From Sinorhizobium saheli (GTDB lineage Bacteria > Pseudomonadota > Alphaproteobacteria > Rhizobiales > Rhizobiaceae), in assembly GCF_001651875.1 (NCBI RefSeq), contig NZ_LNQB01000083.1, forward strand, positions 67,130 through 131,129: a stretch of DNA of 64,000 nt, in the 5' to 3' direction. Numbering within the stretch: the stretch's first letter is position 1; the number at the start of each line of letters is the position of its first letter. A program made the position numbers and the translations under genes. Positions 18,470 to 26,999 of this stretch are shown piece by piece. The notes beneath the pieces are model-generated. The model did no database searches and was not told where the DNA came from. It saw only the letters and a program-made list of their open reading frames with translations.

Positions 18470-20068
18470 TCACTCGGGCAAGCCGGCCAGTCTCAGGCCA
18501 TCCACAAACCGCGCGAGATCTTCCGGGCGATGGATGGGCAGCCAGTCCTTGAGGTTGGAAATGCGTAAGGACGGATCGAGCGTGCGTATTCGCCGCACCG
18601 CCTGCCGCGCTTCGCCGACGCGCCCGGCAAGCGCATGGCTCGCGGCCAGCAGGGCGACGCCGACGAGCAGGCTCGGCAGGTTCCCAAGGGCCTTTTCCGC
18701 CCAGGCCGCGGCGGTATCGAAGCGTCCGGCGAAGAAATGCGCCAGAGCCATCCCGACCTGCATCCGGAACATTTCCGGATCGAGCGGGCTCAGGCGGACG
18801 GCATGCGCCAGGTGCTCGATCGCTGCATCCGTTTCGCCGCGGAGAGCGCGCAGAGCCCCGCCGAGGAACCAGGCGATGGCGAGATTGGGGTTGAGCAGCA
18901 CGGCCCTGTCGAGCAAGGCGATGCCGCCGTCGAGGTCGCCGGCGAGATGGGCGAATGCATGCCCGCCTCTGGTGAGGGCGACCGCATCGTCGCGGCCGAG
19001 TTCCACCGCCAGCCGCGCCAGCCGCACGCCCTCGGCGATTTCTTCGGCCCGCTCGGTCATCCAGCCGTTCAACTTGCGCCAGAAATGGCACCAGGCAGCC
19101 GCCGCGTAGGCCGATGCAAATTCGGGGTCGAGCTCGATCGCCTTGTAGAACGAGGGCAGCGCCGCCTCGATTGCCTCACGCGTTCCGTTGTGCAGCTTCG
19201 CCATGCCGCGCAAATAGTAGTCGTAGGCGTCGAGGCTCTCGGTCGGCTTGCGCTTCGCCCGCTCGATCTCCGCCCTTTCGAGCTGCGGCGCGATCGCGCC
19301 GACAACGCTTTCGGCTATCCCGTCCTGCAGCTCGAATATGTCATCGAGCGTGCCCTCGAAGCGTTCCGCCCAGAGATGCGTCCCGGTCGTCGCGTCGATC
19401 AGCTGTCCGGTGATGCGCACCCTGTTGCCGGCCTTGCGCAGGCTGCCTTCGAGCACGTAGCGCACCCCCAGTTCGCGGCCCACTTCCTTCACATCCACGG
19501 CGCGGCCCTTGTAGGTGAAGCTCGAATTGCGCGCGATGACGAACAGCCAGCGGATGCGTGACAGGGCAGCGATGATGTCCTCCACCACGCCGTCGGCGAA
19601 GTAGTCGTGCTCGGGATCGCCGCTCAGGTTCTGGAAAGGCAGGACGGTGATGGAGGGCTTGTCCGGAAGGATGAGCGCGGAGGGCGGCTCCCCCGATCCG
19701 GGATGTGCAAAGAGGTTTGAAGTGCCGTGCTGTCGCGCGTCCTCGATCTCGCCCAGCGTGATCTCGCCGACGAAGCGGAAACCCTTTCGCGCGACCGTCC
19801 GGACGAGGCGCTGTTCCTCGCCGCTGTCGCCGATGGCCTTGCGAACCGCGTTGATGTGGCTGGTGATGGTCGACTCGGAGACGATACGGCCGCTCCACAC
19901 CGCCTGCAGCAGGTCATCCTTGCTGACGACGCGGTCGCGGTTGGTGACGAGATGCAGCAACAGATCGAAGACCTGCGGCCCGACAGCCACGACTTCCCCG
20001 CGCAGGGTGAGCTCCCGGCGTTCCTGATCGAGCACGTAGTCTCCAAACATGAATGGCAAGGCCGGCAT
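18470..20068 (-). CDS. Winged-helix (OmpR/CadC-type) regulator with TolB-like and TPR regions
   Basis: This 532-residue protein begins with an OmpR-type winged-helix DNA-binding domain (FMFGDYVLDQERRELTLRG to TVARKGFRFVGEI, residues about 5-105). A region with SITVLPFQNLSGDPEHDYFADG and VLEGSLRKAGNRVRITGQLI follows, as seen in adenylate-cyclase-like and CadC-like regulators. The C-terminal half is TPR-like helical repeats (FYKAIELDPEFASAYAAAAW, ALAGRVGEARQAVRRI). There is no obvious transmembrane helix. The ATG at 20068 was chosen because the DNA-binding domain begins right after it. It is divergent from the NmrA-cupin-EmrAB operon and may regulate it; this is inferred from position only. Confidence 0.82.
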   Translation of the reverse strand: MPALPFMFGDYVLDQERRELTLRGEVVAVGPQVFDLLLHLVTNRDRVVSKDDLLQAVWSGRIVSESTITSHINAVRKAIGDSGEEQRLVRTVARKGFRFVGEITLGEIEDARQHGTSNLFAHPGSGEPPSALILPDKPSITVLPFQNLSGDPEHDYFADGVVEDIIAALSRIRWLFVIARNSSFTYKGRAVDVKEVGRELGVRYVLEGSLRKAGNRVRITGQLIDATTGTHLWAERFEGTLDDIFELQDGIAESVVGAIAPQLERAEIERAKRKPTESLDAYDYYLRGMAKLHNGTREAIEAALPSFYKAIELDPEFASAYAAAAWCHFWRKLNGWMTERAEEIAEGVRLARLAVELGRDDAVALTRGGHAFAHLAGDLDGGIALLDRAVLLNPNLAIAWFLGGALRALRGETDAAIEHLAHAVRLSPLDPEMFRMQVGMALAHFFAGRFDTAAAWAEKALGNLPSLLVGVALLAASHALAGRVGEARQAVRRIRTLDPSLRISNLKDWLPIHRPEDLARFVDGLRLAGLPE

Positions 20069-20253
20069 CCCCTGTCCCGAGTGCCTTCGGCTCGCTCCGA
20101 GGCAACTGGCGAATACAGCGTTCCTTTGGACGGAAAAGCAAGCGTCCTTCAAGAACAATTCAAGCCCGCCACAGGGACTTCCCTTACGCCCGCGGGCATT
20201 CTCCATCCACATCGACGGCAATGGTTGCGGTCGGCAAATGTGGAGAGAAGCCC

Positions 20254-21006
20254 ATGAAGATCGTCGTCATCGGAGGCACCGGCCTCATCGGATCGAAACT
20301 CGTGAAGAACCTCCGCGAGCGCGGGCATGACGTGCTCGCGGCCGCCCCGAACACGGGCGTGAACACCATCACCCGCGAAGGCTTGGCCGAGGCAATGGAC
20401 GGCGCCGAGATCGTCGTCGACGTGGCGAACGCGCCGGTTTGGGAGGACAAGGCCGTCCTCGAATTTTTCGAGACCTCCGGCCGCAACCTGCTGGCCGCGG
20501 AAGCTGCCGCCGGCGTCCGCCACCACGTTGCCCTGTCGATCGTCGGCAGCGAACGGCTGCCCGACAACGGCTATTTCCGGGCGAAGGTCGCGCAGGAAAA
20601 CCTCATCAAGGCCTCCGGCATTCCTTACACCATCCTGCGCGCCACGCAGTTCTTCGAGTTCGTCGGCGGCATTGCGCAGGCCGGGGCGGTCGGCGAGGAG
20701 ATACGCGTGTCGCCGGCGCTGTTCCAGCCGATCGCGTCGGACGACGTGGCGGCGGCGCTCGCCGATGTCGCGCTCGCATCGCCGCTCAACGGCACGGTCG
20801 AGGTCGCCGGCCCCGAGGCGATCCCGCTCGATGAAGTGGTCAGGCGCTACCTGCGCGCGACTGACGACGCGCGCAAGGTCGTGCCGGACGTTCACGCACG
20901 CTACTTCGGCTCCGTTCTCGACGATCAATCGCTGACGCCCGGCGGCAACGCGCGCATCGGCGCGATCCGCTTCGAGGAATGGCTCGGTCGGCAAGCCGCG
21001 CGGTAA
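20254..21006 (+). CDS. NmrA-like NAD(P)-binding protein
   Basis: This 250-residue atypical SDR starts MKIVVIGGTGLIGS with the GxxGxxG nucleotide motif. It has VDVANAPVWED and GYFRAKVAQENLIKASG, followed by the TILRATQFFEFVGG stretch common in NmrA/NAD(P)H-binding family members. These often act as redox sensors or reductases of small quinones. A catalytic Tyr-Lys pair of the YxxxK type is only partly represented (YFRAK). GGAGAGAAG precedes the ATG. It is first in an apparent operon with a cupin protein and an EmrA/EmrB-type efflux pair, divergent from a large regulator. Confidence 0.85.
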   Translation: MKIVVIGGTGLIGSKLVKNLRERGHDVLAAAPNTGVNTITREGLAEAMDGAEIVVDVANAPVWEDKAVLEFFETSGRNLLAAEAAAGVRHHVALSIVGSERLPDNGYFRAKVAQENLIKASGIPYTILRATQFFEFVGGIAQAGAVGEEIRVSPALFQPIASDDVAAALADVALASPLNGTVEVAGPEAIPLDEVVRRYLRATDDARKVVPDVHARYFGSVLDDQSLTPGGNARIGAIRFEEWLGRQAAR

Positions 21007-21077
21007 GGCCCCACGAATACGGACGTCGGCCCGGCGCGGGCCGGCCTTCACGTCAAAAGCCTCGAAGGAGAATTCCA

Positions 21078-21491
21078 ATGCTCAAGCGATTTCTTTCGGC
21101 CGCCGCCTTCGCGGCGCTCACGATCACCGCAGCTTCGGCCGGCGACCGGCCGGCGGGCAAGGTGACGGTCGTCTTCGACCACCCGCTTCCGAACGTCCCC
21201 GGCAAGAGCATGCGGGGCGTGCTCGTCGAATACGGGCCGGGCGGAGGATCGCCTGCCCACACGCACCCGAAATCCGCCTTCATCTATGCGACGGTCATCG
21301 AGGGCGCGATCCGCAGCGGCGTCAACGGCTCGCCGGAAAAGGTCTACCAGGCGGGCGAAAACTTCTACGAAGAGCCCGGCTCGCATCATGAGGTCAGCGC
21401 CAATGCCAGCGACACCGAGCCGGCGCGGCTGCTGGCGGTGTTTGTCGTCGACACCGACGAAAAGGAACTGGTTACGCCCGACGGGCAATGA
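21078..21491 (+). CDS. Exported small cupin protein
   Basis: This 137-residue protein has a Sec signal peptide (MLKRFLSAAAFAALTITAAS, cleavage near ASAGD). Its single cupin domain carries the metal-binding motif region SPAHTHPKSAFIYATVIEGAI and the second motif ENFYEEPGSHHEVSAN. It should be periplasmic and metal-binding, but the substrate is unknown; similar proteins are often found with NmrA-like genes and drug efflux genes. AAGGAG lies just before the ATG. Confidence 0.85.
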   Translation: MLKRFLSAAAFAALTITAASAGDRPAGKVTVVFDHPLPNVPGKSMRGVLVEYGPGGGSPAHTHPKSAFIYATVIEGAIRSGVNGSPEKVYQAGENFYEEPGSHHEVSANASDTEPARLLAVFVVDTDEKELVTPDGQ

Positions 21492-21566
21492 CCGAACCGG
21501 TCGATGCTGGCAGCCCTGGGATGCCAGGGCTGCCTTTCCGATCGACATTCAGGAGGGATCGAGAAA

Positions 21567-22661
21567 ATGGATTCGCTCGCCGACAAGGTCGCCATCGTCA
21601 CGCGCGAAAAGCCCGGCACCGGGGTCGTGGCGCAACCCAGGAAGAAAAAGGTCGTCGGCCTGCTGCTGTGCGTCAGCGCCGTCGCCCTCATCGCCGGCGG
21701 ATGGGCCTGGGCTCGTTCGGGCGGCGAGGCTGCAACCGACAATGCCTATGTCCGCGGCGACGTGACCTCGCTCGCCCCCAAGGTGGCGGGCTACGTCACC
21801 GCCGTCGAGGTCGAGGACAACCAAACCGTCCGAGTGGGCGACGTCCTGTTCCGCATCGACGATCGGGATTATCGTGCACGGCTTGCGCAGGCGGTCGCCA
21901 ATGTCGAAGCGGCCAAGGCTCGGCTCATCAATGTCGATGCGGAAACGGAACTTCAGCATGCCCTGATCCGGCAGGCCGAAGCCCAGAGACGTTCGGCCGT
22001 GGCCGAGTTGAACCTGGCGATCAAGGCCTATGACCGGCGCCGTGAGCTCATTCGCAGCAACACCATCAGCCAGGCTCATGTCGATGAAAGCGACGCCGCG
22101 CGGTCGAGAGCCGAGGCGAGCGTGTCGGCCGCCTCCGCATCGCTGGAGGCTCAGCAGCAGCGCCTCGCCGTAATTGCCGCTGAGCGCGAGGCAGCCGTCG
22201 CCGCCGTTGCGCAGGCAGAAGCCGCGCGCGATCTCGCCCGGATCGATCTCGACAGCACGGTGGTCCGGGCGCCTGTCGGCGGCGTCATCGGCAACCGCCA
22301 GGTCCGCCTCGGCCGGCTCGTCGCGCCGGGTGCCTCCCTGCTCGATATCGTTCCGGTCAACGATGTATGGATCGTCGCAAATTTCAAGGAAACCCAGCTC
22401 GAACATATCCGGCCCGGCCAGCGCGCCCGCATCACCGTCGACGGCTACCCGAGCGGCGCTCTCGACGGCGTGGTCGACAGCTTTGCGCCCGGCAGCGGGT
22501 CGGCCTTCAGCCTGCTTCCCTCAGACAATGCCACCGGCAACTTCGTTCGCGTCGTCCAGCGCGTTCCGGTGAAGATCCGCCTTGCCGAAAATCCATTGCC
22601 CGGCCGCCTCGTGCCCGGCCTCTCCGCGCGTGTCGAGGTCGATCTCGGGAGCGGGTCATGA
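21567..22661 (+). CDS. emrA: HlyD/EmrA-type membrane fusion protein
   Basis: This 364-residue periplasmic adaptor has one N-terminal membrane anchor (VVGLLLCVSAVALIAGGWAW), a lipoyl/biotinyl-like half (TDNAYVRGDVTSLAPKVAGY), a long coiled-coil hairpin (residues about 95-215) and the second lipoyl half (DLDSTVVRAPVGGVIGNRQV). This is the EmrA architecture, bridging an inner-membrane MFS pump to an outer-membrane channel. AGGAGGG sits nine bases before the ATG, which rules out longer starts. The stop overlaps the start of the EmrB-type gene by four bases (ATGA). Substrates are probably hydrophobic toxic compounds. No outer-membrane channel gene is nearby. Confidence 0.92.
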   Translation: MDSLADKVAIVTREKPGTGVVAQPRKKKVVGLLLCVSAVALIAGGWAWARSGGEAATDNAYVRGDVTSLAPKVAGYVTAVEVEDNQTVRVGDVLFRIDDRDYRARLAQAVANVEAAKARLINVDAETELQHALIRQAEAQRRSAVAELNLAIKAYDRRRELIRSNTISQAHVDESDAARSRAEASVSAASASLEAQQQRLAVIAAEREAAVAAVAQAEAARDLARIDLDSTVVRAPVGGVIGNRQVRLGRLVAPGASLLDIVPVNDVWIVANFKETQLEHIRPGQRARITVDGYPSGALDGVVDSFAPGSGSAFSLLPSDNATGNFVRVVQRVPVKIRLAENPLPGRLVPGLSARVEVDLGSGS

Positions 22662-24400
22662 CCACCGCCGTCGCCATTACGCCGAACCGCGCCGGATCGA
22701 CGCCCGGTGCGCTCCTTGTCGCCGGCATAGTGCTTGCCACGCTGACGGAGGCAATCGCCAGCACCGTGCTCTCGCTCGGGCGAGCCGACATCATCGGTGA
22801 CACCTATGCAACGCCCGACGAGTTCGCCTGGCTGGAGGTCGGCTACACCGCATTCAAGCTCATCGGTTTCATGGCAGCCTCCTCGCTGATGAACCGTATC
22901 AACCCGCTGAGCCTCGTCGTCGGCTCAACGCTTGCAATGGGCGTGGCGTGCGGCCTTGCTGCGGTAACGACCCGGTTGGACCTGCTGGTCGCGCTTCGGA
23001 TCATTCAGGGCTTCTCCGGTGGTACCCTCATCGTCGGGGGCCAGGCGATCATTTTTCTCGCCTATCCGCGATCTCGGCAGCCGATTCTCCAGGCTCTCTT
23101 CGCCATGGGCTCCGTTGTCGCCCCCGCGACGCTTGCACCCGCCCTTCAGGGATGGCTGCTCGATAGCCGGTCCTGGGCATGGATATTCTTCAGCGTCGTG
23201 CCGGTGGCGCTCTCCGCTACGGGACTTCTGCTGATCGCGGACGGACCGGTGCCGGCCAGAACCCCGCACCGTCCGTTTGACAGGATCGGCTTCTCGCTCA
23301 TCTCCGTCACGCTTTGCTGCTTTACCTACGTCTTGAGCCAAGGCAGCCGGTGGGACTGGTTCGAGGAACCTCGCATCCTGTGGCTGACGGTGATCGGTGC
23401 GACCACTCTCGCGGCATTCCTCGGCCGGCAAGTGTCGGCCAAAGGCCGGGGACTGCTCGACTTCACCCTGTTCAAGTCGGAGGATTTTTCCTTTGCCTTC
23501 ATCGTCAGCTTCGTCGCCGGCGCCGCATTGTTCGGGAGCGCCTATCTCATCCCGTCCTTTGCCGTGTCCGTCCTCGCCTTGACGCCGATCGATGCCGGCC
23601 TGCTCCTGTTGCCGAGTGGCGCGCTTTTCATCGGCGCGCTCCTCCTTGCCGCCTTTCTCGTGCAGGTTCGCCGCCTCCCTCCTTTCGCCACAGTGCCTTT
23701 TGGCATCCTGATGATCATGATTGCGATGTGGATGCTGTCCGGATCGACCAGCGAGAGCGGGGCCGACGACATGATGGCCGCGATCCTGTTGCGCGGCCTC
23801 GGCCTTGGCTTCCTGTTCCTGTCGATCACCCTGATCGCCTTCATGAGCCTCAACAGCCGGAACCTCGCCTCCGGCATCGGCCTCTTCAACACGGGTCGCC
23901 AGCTTGGCGGGCTGATCGGGGTAGCCGCGCTCCAGACACTGATCGAGCACAACGTCGTCGCCAATGTCGCCGTGCTCGGCGCCAACGTCACCGCAGGGCG
24001 GCCCGCCGTTTTCGAACGGCTGGCGACGACAACAGCCATGCTGGCGGCGAAAGGGATGGAGCCGGCTGCCGCCAGCCGGGCAGCGACCAGCCTTCTGGAC
24101 CGGCTCGTGACTGGTCAGTCCACCGTAATTGCCTTCGACACGGCGTTCAACGCAGTCGCCCTGCTCTTTGTAATCGCCGCCCCCGTGCTGGTCGGCATCA
24201 AAATCGCGCTCGCCCGGCACGCGAAGCGTGCCAGGCACACTCACCGCCTGAAGATGTGGATCGCGCCGCCGGCGTCGTCGGAGACGAGGACGGAACCGTC
24301 GGGCGCTTCCTTGACGTCCACTGGACGGCCGACATTCCGCAGGAAAGTCTCCGCGGATACCGGGCGGTTGCCCCGGAAGCGCACCCGCACCACCTGGTAG
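22658..24400 (+). CDS. emrB: EmrB/DHA2-type MFS drug efflux transporter
   Basis: The 580-residue inner-membrane protein belongs to the 14-helix DHA2 family, with motif-like segments EFAWLEVGYTAFKLIGFMAA, RIIQGFSGGTLIVGGQA and NTGRQLGGLIG. It should pump drugs or toxins outwards through the EmrA partner encoded just upstream. The last 55 or so residues (after RHAKRARHTHRLK) are hydrophilic and are read from DNA that is also the 3' end of the converging sorbosone-dehydrogenase-like gene. The tail therefore looks like a readthrough extension after loss of an earlier stop. Translation is coupled to emrA by an ATGA overlap. Confidence 0.92.
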   Translation: MTTAVAITPNRAGSTPGALLVAGIVLATLTEAIASTVLSLGRADIIGDTYATPDEFAWLEVGYTAFKLIGFMAASSLMNRINPLSLVVGSTLAMGVACGLAAVTTRLDLLVALRIIQGFSGGTLIVGGQAIIFLAYPRSRQPILQALFAMGSVVAPATLAPALQGWLLDSRSWAWIFFSVVPVALSATGLLLIADGPVPARTPHRPFDRIGFSLISVTLCCFTYVLSQGSRWDWFEEPRILWLTVIGATTLAAFLGRQVSAKGRGLLDFTLFKSEDFSFAFIVSFVAGAALFGSAYLIPSFAVSVLALTPIDAGLLLLPSGALFIGALLLAAFLVQVRRLPPFATVPFGILMIMIAMWMLSGSTSESGADDMMAAILLRGLGLGFLFLSITLIAFMSLNSRNLASGIGLFNTGRQLGGLIGVAALQTLIEHNVVANVAVLGANVTAGRPAVFERLATTTAMLAAKGMEPAAASRAATSLLDRLVTGQSTVIAFDTAFNAVALLFVIAAPVLVGIKIALARHAKRARHTHRLKMWIAPPASSETRTEPSGASLTSTGRPTFRRKVSADTGRLPRKRTRTTW

Positions 24401-25254
24401 CCGACCGGAACCGATCTGTCCCAGCTGCCGTGCTCGGCGACCAGCGCGTCGCCGCCGAGACTGCGGAAGAAATGGATCCCGAGCGCTGCGACATGCGCCT
24501 GGAACTCGAAGACCGGCGGAATTTGCCGCTCGGGCGGCGTTGCGTCCTCAAAGCCTGTGAGCCGGGTTCGGCCTCCGAAATAGGGAAAGCCGTAAAAGCC
24601 GCCCGGTCGAAGCGCGTTCAACTCGTCGGGTGGAATGTCGTCACCCATCCGGTCGGCGCCGTTGTCGGTAAAGAACATGGTGCCGCCGCGCCAGTCGAAG
24701 CCGACCGAATTGCGCAGGCCCCAGGCGACGCGCCGAAGGTCGGATCCGTTCTGGTTCATGCTGACGATCGTGCCTTGCAGGCCGCGCGGCAGGCAAATGT
24801 TGCACGGCGATCCCAGCGAGACATAGAGCCGGGAATCGGGGCCGACGCCGATATAGCGATAGCTGTGGCCGCCGGAATCCGGCAAGCCCCGACGAATGTC
24901 GCGCCTGCCGCTGAGCGTGCCTCCCGGCCCGATGTCGAAGGCGGTGATGCGGCTCCTCGAAGCGACGAACAGACGCCCGCCGGCGCAGGCGACCCCGTTC
25001 GCAGCAGAGAACCCCGAGGCGGCGCGCCGGGCGCGGCCGCCGGTCAGCGGCACGGAATAGACCGAGGAACCCTTGGTTCCGACGAACAACATGTCGCCGC
25101 AGACCGCCATTTCGCGCGCGGCCGGAACACGGGCGAGCAACTCGGCCCGCGCCGGGCCGAGGCCCAAGGCGCAGGCGATCGTTGCGATAGGGGCGAGAGC
25201 GAGAAACCTCGATCCGGTGGAGAGAAATCCGGCCCTGAGGGACAAGAGGTCCAT
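24241..25254 (-). CDS. Sorbosone dehydrogenase-like beta-propeller protein, exported
   Basis: This 337-residue protein resembles the PQQ-dependent L-sorbosone/glucose dehydrogenase family: a six-bladed propeller with SYRYIGVGPDSRLYVSLGSPC, RVAWGLRNSVGFDWRGGTMFFTDNG, GDDIPPDELN and AEHGSWDRSVPVGYQ. An N-terminal hydrophobic stretch (residues about 15-36, ending ARA) should export it. The family oxidises aldoses or sorbosone in the periplasm using PQQ, but many members are unproven. Its 3' end overlaps the converging emrB gene by 160 bases. The two cysteines in SPCNICLP may form a disulfide. Confidence 0.88.
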   Translation of the reverse strand: MDLLSLRAGFLSTGSRFLALAPIATIACALGLGPARAELLARVPAAREMAVCGDMLFVGTKGSSVYSVPLTGGRARRAASGFSAANGVACAGGRLFVASRSRITAFDIGPGGTLSGRRDIRRGLPDSGGHSYRYIGVGPDSRLYVSLGSPCNICLPRGLQGTIVSMNQNGSDLRRVAWGLRNSVGFDWRGGTMFFTDNGADRMGDDIPPDELNALRPGGFYGFPYFGGRTRLTGFEDATPPERQIPPVFEFQAHVAALGIHFFRSLGGDALVAEHGSWDRSVPVGYQVVRVRFRGNRPVSAETFLRNVGRPVDVKEAPDGSVLVSDDAGGAIHIFRR

Positions 25255-25491
25255 CGCACCCTCCGACTGCTGGCGGAATTTTCGAAGGAGATGGAGCGGC
25301 CCGCTCCCCTTTCAAGCCGGAGCCCCGGTCTCACGGCGAAGTGATCTGCCGGAGGGAGGAGCGGCGCCCCCAGGGCCTCGACGCGCGAAGAACGAATGCG
25401 GGCGCGGGGAAATTTGGGGGCGAACGGAGCGGCGCTGCGGCGGTTCCGCTCTGAGGTGAAGCATGATCGGTGCTCCGAGCCCGTCCCCGGA

Positions 25492-26277
25492 TCAGGTCGA
25501 CGGATCGGCGGCCAATTCCATTGTTCCCAGTTCGACGGGGAACGCGTCGTTGAGCTTGTAAGCCACCTCGGTCCTGTTCGTGGCCTTCAGCTTTTTCATG
25601 ATATTCCGGATGTGAACCTTTACGGTGCTCTCACGCAGATTGAGCTCATAGGCGATGATCTTGTTCGACTTGCCGCGCCTGAGCGCCTGGATGACTTGTT
25701 CCTGGCGTTGCGTGAACATGCCGGCCATGGGCCGCGGCGCGTTCCCGGCAGCGACGGTGGCCTTTCGCATGGTGAGAACACTGCTGGCGGGCACGAAGAT
25801 TCCACCGGCCCGCGCCAGGCTGACGGCTTGCACGCAGACGTCAAAACCGATTGAGGACGGAATATACCCCCTGGCCCCGCACTCCAGTGCCTTCAGGACT
25901 TGTGCCAGTTCGTCGGAATCGGAAAGGATCACCACCGGAATCGGGTGAAATTCCCTTACGCGCGCCGATATCTCAGCCGCGTTGCTCGAGTCGGCGATTT
26001 TCTGGGCACCGATGTTCAGGAGGACTGCGGCGATGGGCGGATGGAGATCCTTGTCCTTCCGCCATTCATCGATCGATCCGAAGGCCAGGACCTGCATCCC
26101 CGCCCCATGCGACACGAGACATTGGGCCAGGCATTCCCTGTCGAGTGTTCGATTGTCCAGTACGAGCAGAGCGGAGTTTGATTCCGTGTGGTCACGAGCG
26201 TCATTGCCAGGACGGGATGTGCTCAGGGCATCGATTTCAGGCGCACGTTCATCATGAAATCGAGCTATTGAATGCAT
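25492..26277 (-). CDS. LuxR/NarL-type regulator with degenerate receiver, copy 1
   Basis: This 261-residue protein has a receiver-like N-terminal region and a LuxR-type helix-turn-helix at residues about 195-250 (FTQRQEQVIQALRRGKSNKI, ESTVKVHIRNIMKKL). The receiver is degenerate: the phosphoacceptor position reads AVLLNIG (Asn where Asp is expected), the first acidic pair is DN, and the conserved Lys is missing from GARGYIPSS. It is therefore unlikely to be switched by ordinary phosphorylation. The ATG at 26277 was preferred to a TTG four codons upstream. It borders the AT-rich region before the polysaccharide genes and is closely similar to the regulator at 61680-62462. Confidence 0.9.
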   Translation of the reverse strand: MHSIARFHDERAPEIDALSTSRPGNDARDHTESNSALLVLDNRTLDRECLAQCLVSHGAGMQVLAFGSIDEWRKDKDLHPPIAAVLLNIGAQKIADSSNAAEISARVREFHPIPVVILSDSDELAQVLKALECGARGYIPSSIGFDVCVQAVSLARAGGIFVPASSVLTMRKATVAAGNAPRPMAGMFTQRQEQVIQALRRGKSNKIIAYELNLRESTVKVHIRNIMKKLKATNRTEVAYKLNDAFPVELGTMELAADPST

Positions 26278-26999
26278 GCTACCCCCCAACCGGTAAATCA
26301 GCGCAAATCAAACCGGAAGACGCGCCTCAACGACCTGTTCACGTCACCATGCGCTGATGCCGTTTTAAACGCCGCCGGCAAGCATCGATCCTTGCTGTAT
26401 ATGGTATGAATCTTATAGAACGACCCTGCCTAGAAAATATGCACGCCTAGCCACCTAAGTTATCACTTTAAAAATATACCACCAAACCGAACCCATTGAA
26501 ACAACTAAACTAGTCTAATCGCCCAATCATACTTTCGTGATTGCTTCCTATACTGCAATCCTTTTGAGCTAAAATATTGTAACCCTTTTGAGCTAATATT
26601 TGAGCTCGCACGGCGCTTCACGCATGCACAGGTCTGCAGGGCAAGGCGAGGTGCTATTGGAGCGTGTCCGTGCGTCGCCCCCGGTGCAGGAACGCTCCGC
26701 GGCGCACCATGGACCGAGGCGCCTCGAGTCCGGGGATCTATTGCGCATCCGCTGCTTTCAGTTTACCTTTTGCATTCTTGCTTGAACGACTTTTGTTGGT
26801 ACTGCAGGCAGAAAGCTCAGTGACAGTGCGGAATTTCACCCGCCGTGCGGTAGCTTGTCGTTCGCGAACCGAATTGGCCTTTCATCCCCTTCCCTTTTTG
26901 CCGGCCTGCCAACATTCGCGCGAGTGGGCGGCGACAGTCATTACCTCACGGACCGGAAGCTGAGCCGCTGAACCAGCGGCATGTACCCTCGGATCACCA
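26278..26999. other. AT-rich intergenic region upstream of the polysaccharide plus-strand arm
   Basis: These 722 bases separate the first LuxR-type gene from the Wzy-like gene. The segment about 26380-26610 is strikingly AT-rich compared with its surroundings and contains short direct repeats (listed separately), as expected of a regulated promoter region. I find no convincing gene; the next reading frame opens only after a stop at 26961-26963. Confidence 0.6.
26560..26606 (+). promoter_or_regulatory. Direct repeats in the promoter region of the polysaccharide locus
   Basis: CCTTTTGAGCTAA occurs at 26560-26572 and again at 26584-26596, exactly 24 bases apart, each followed by an A/T run (AAATATT, TATTT). 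A shorter TTTGAGCT follows at 26599-26606. Near-integral helical spacing suggests cooperative binding of a regulator, possibly one of the flanking LuxR-type proteins. This is inference. Confidence 0.45.

Noticed and set aside
23314-25344. Long plus-strand reading frame spanning emrB and the converging gene
   Set aside because: It is out of frame with emrB and antisense to the propeller protein; arginine- and proline-rich with no motif.
26600-26963. Short reading frames in the AT-rich region before the Wzy-like gene
   Set aside because: Arg/Pro-rich or very short translations without ribosome sites; better explained as promoter region.
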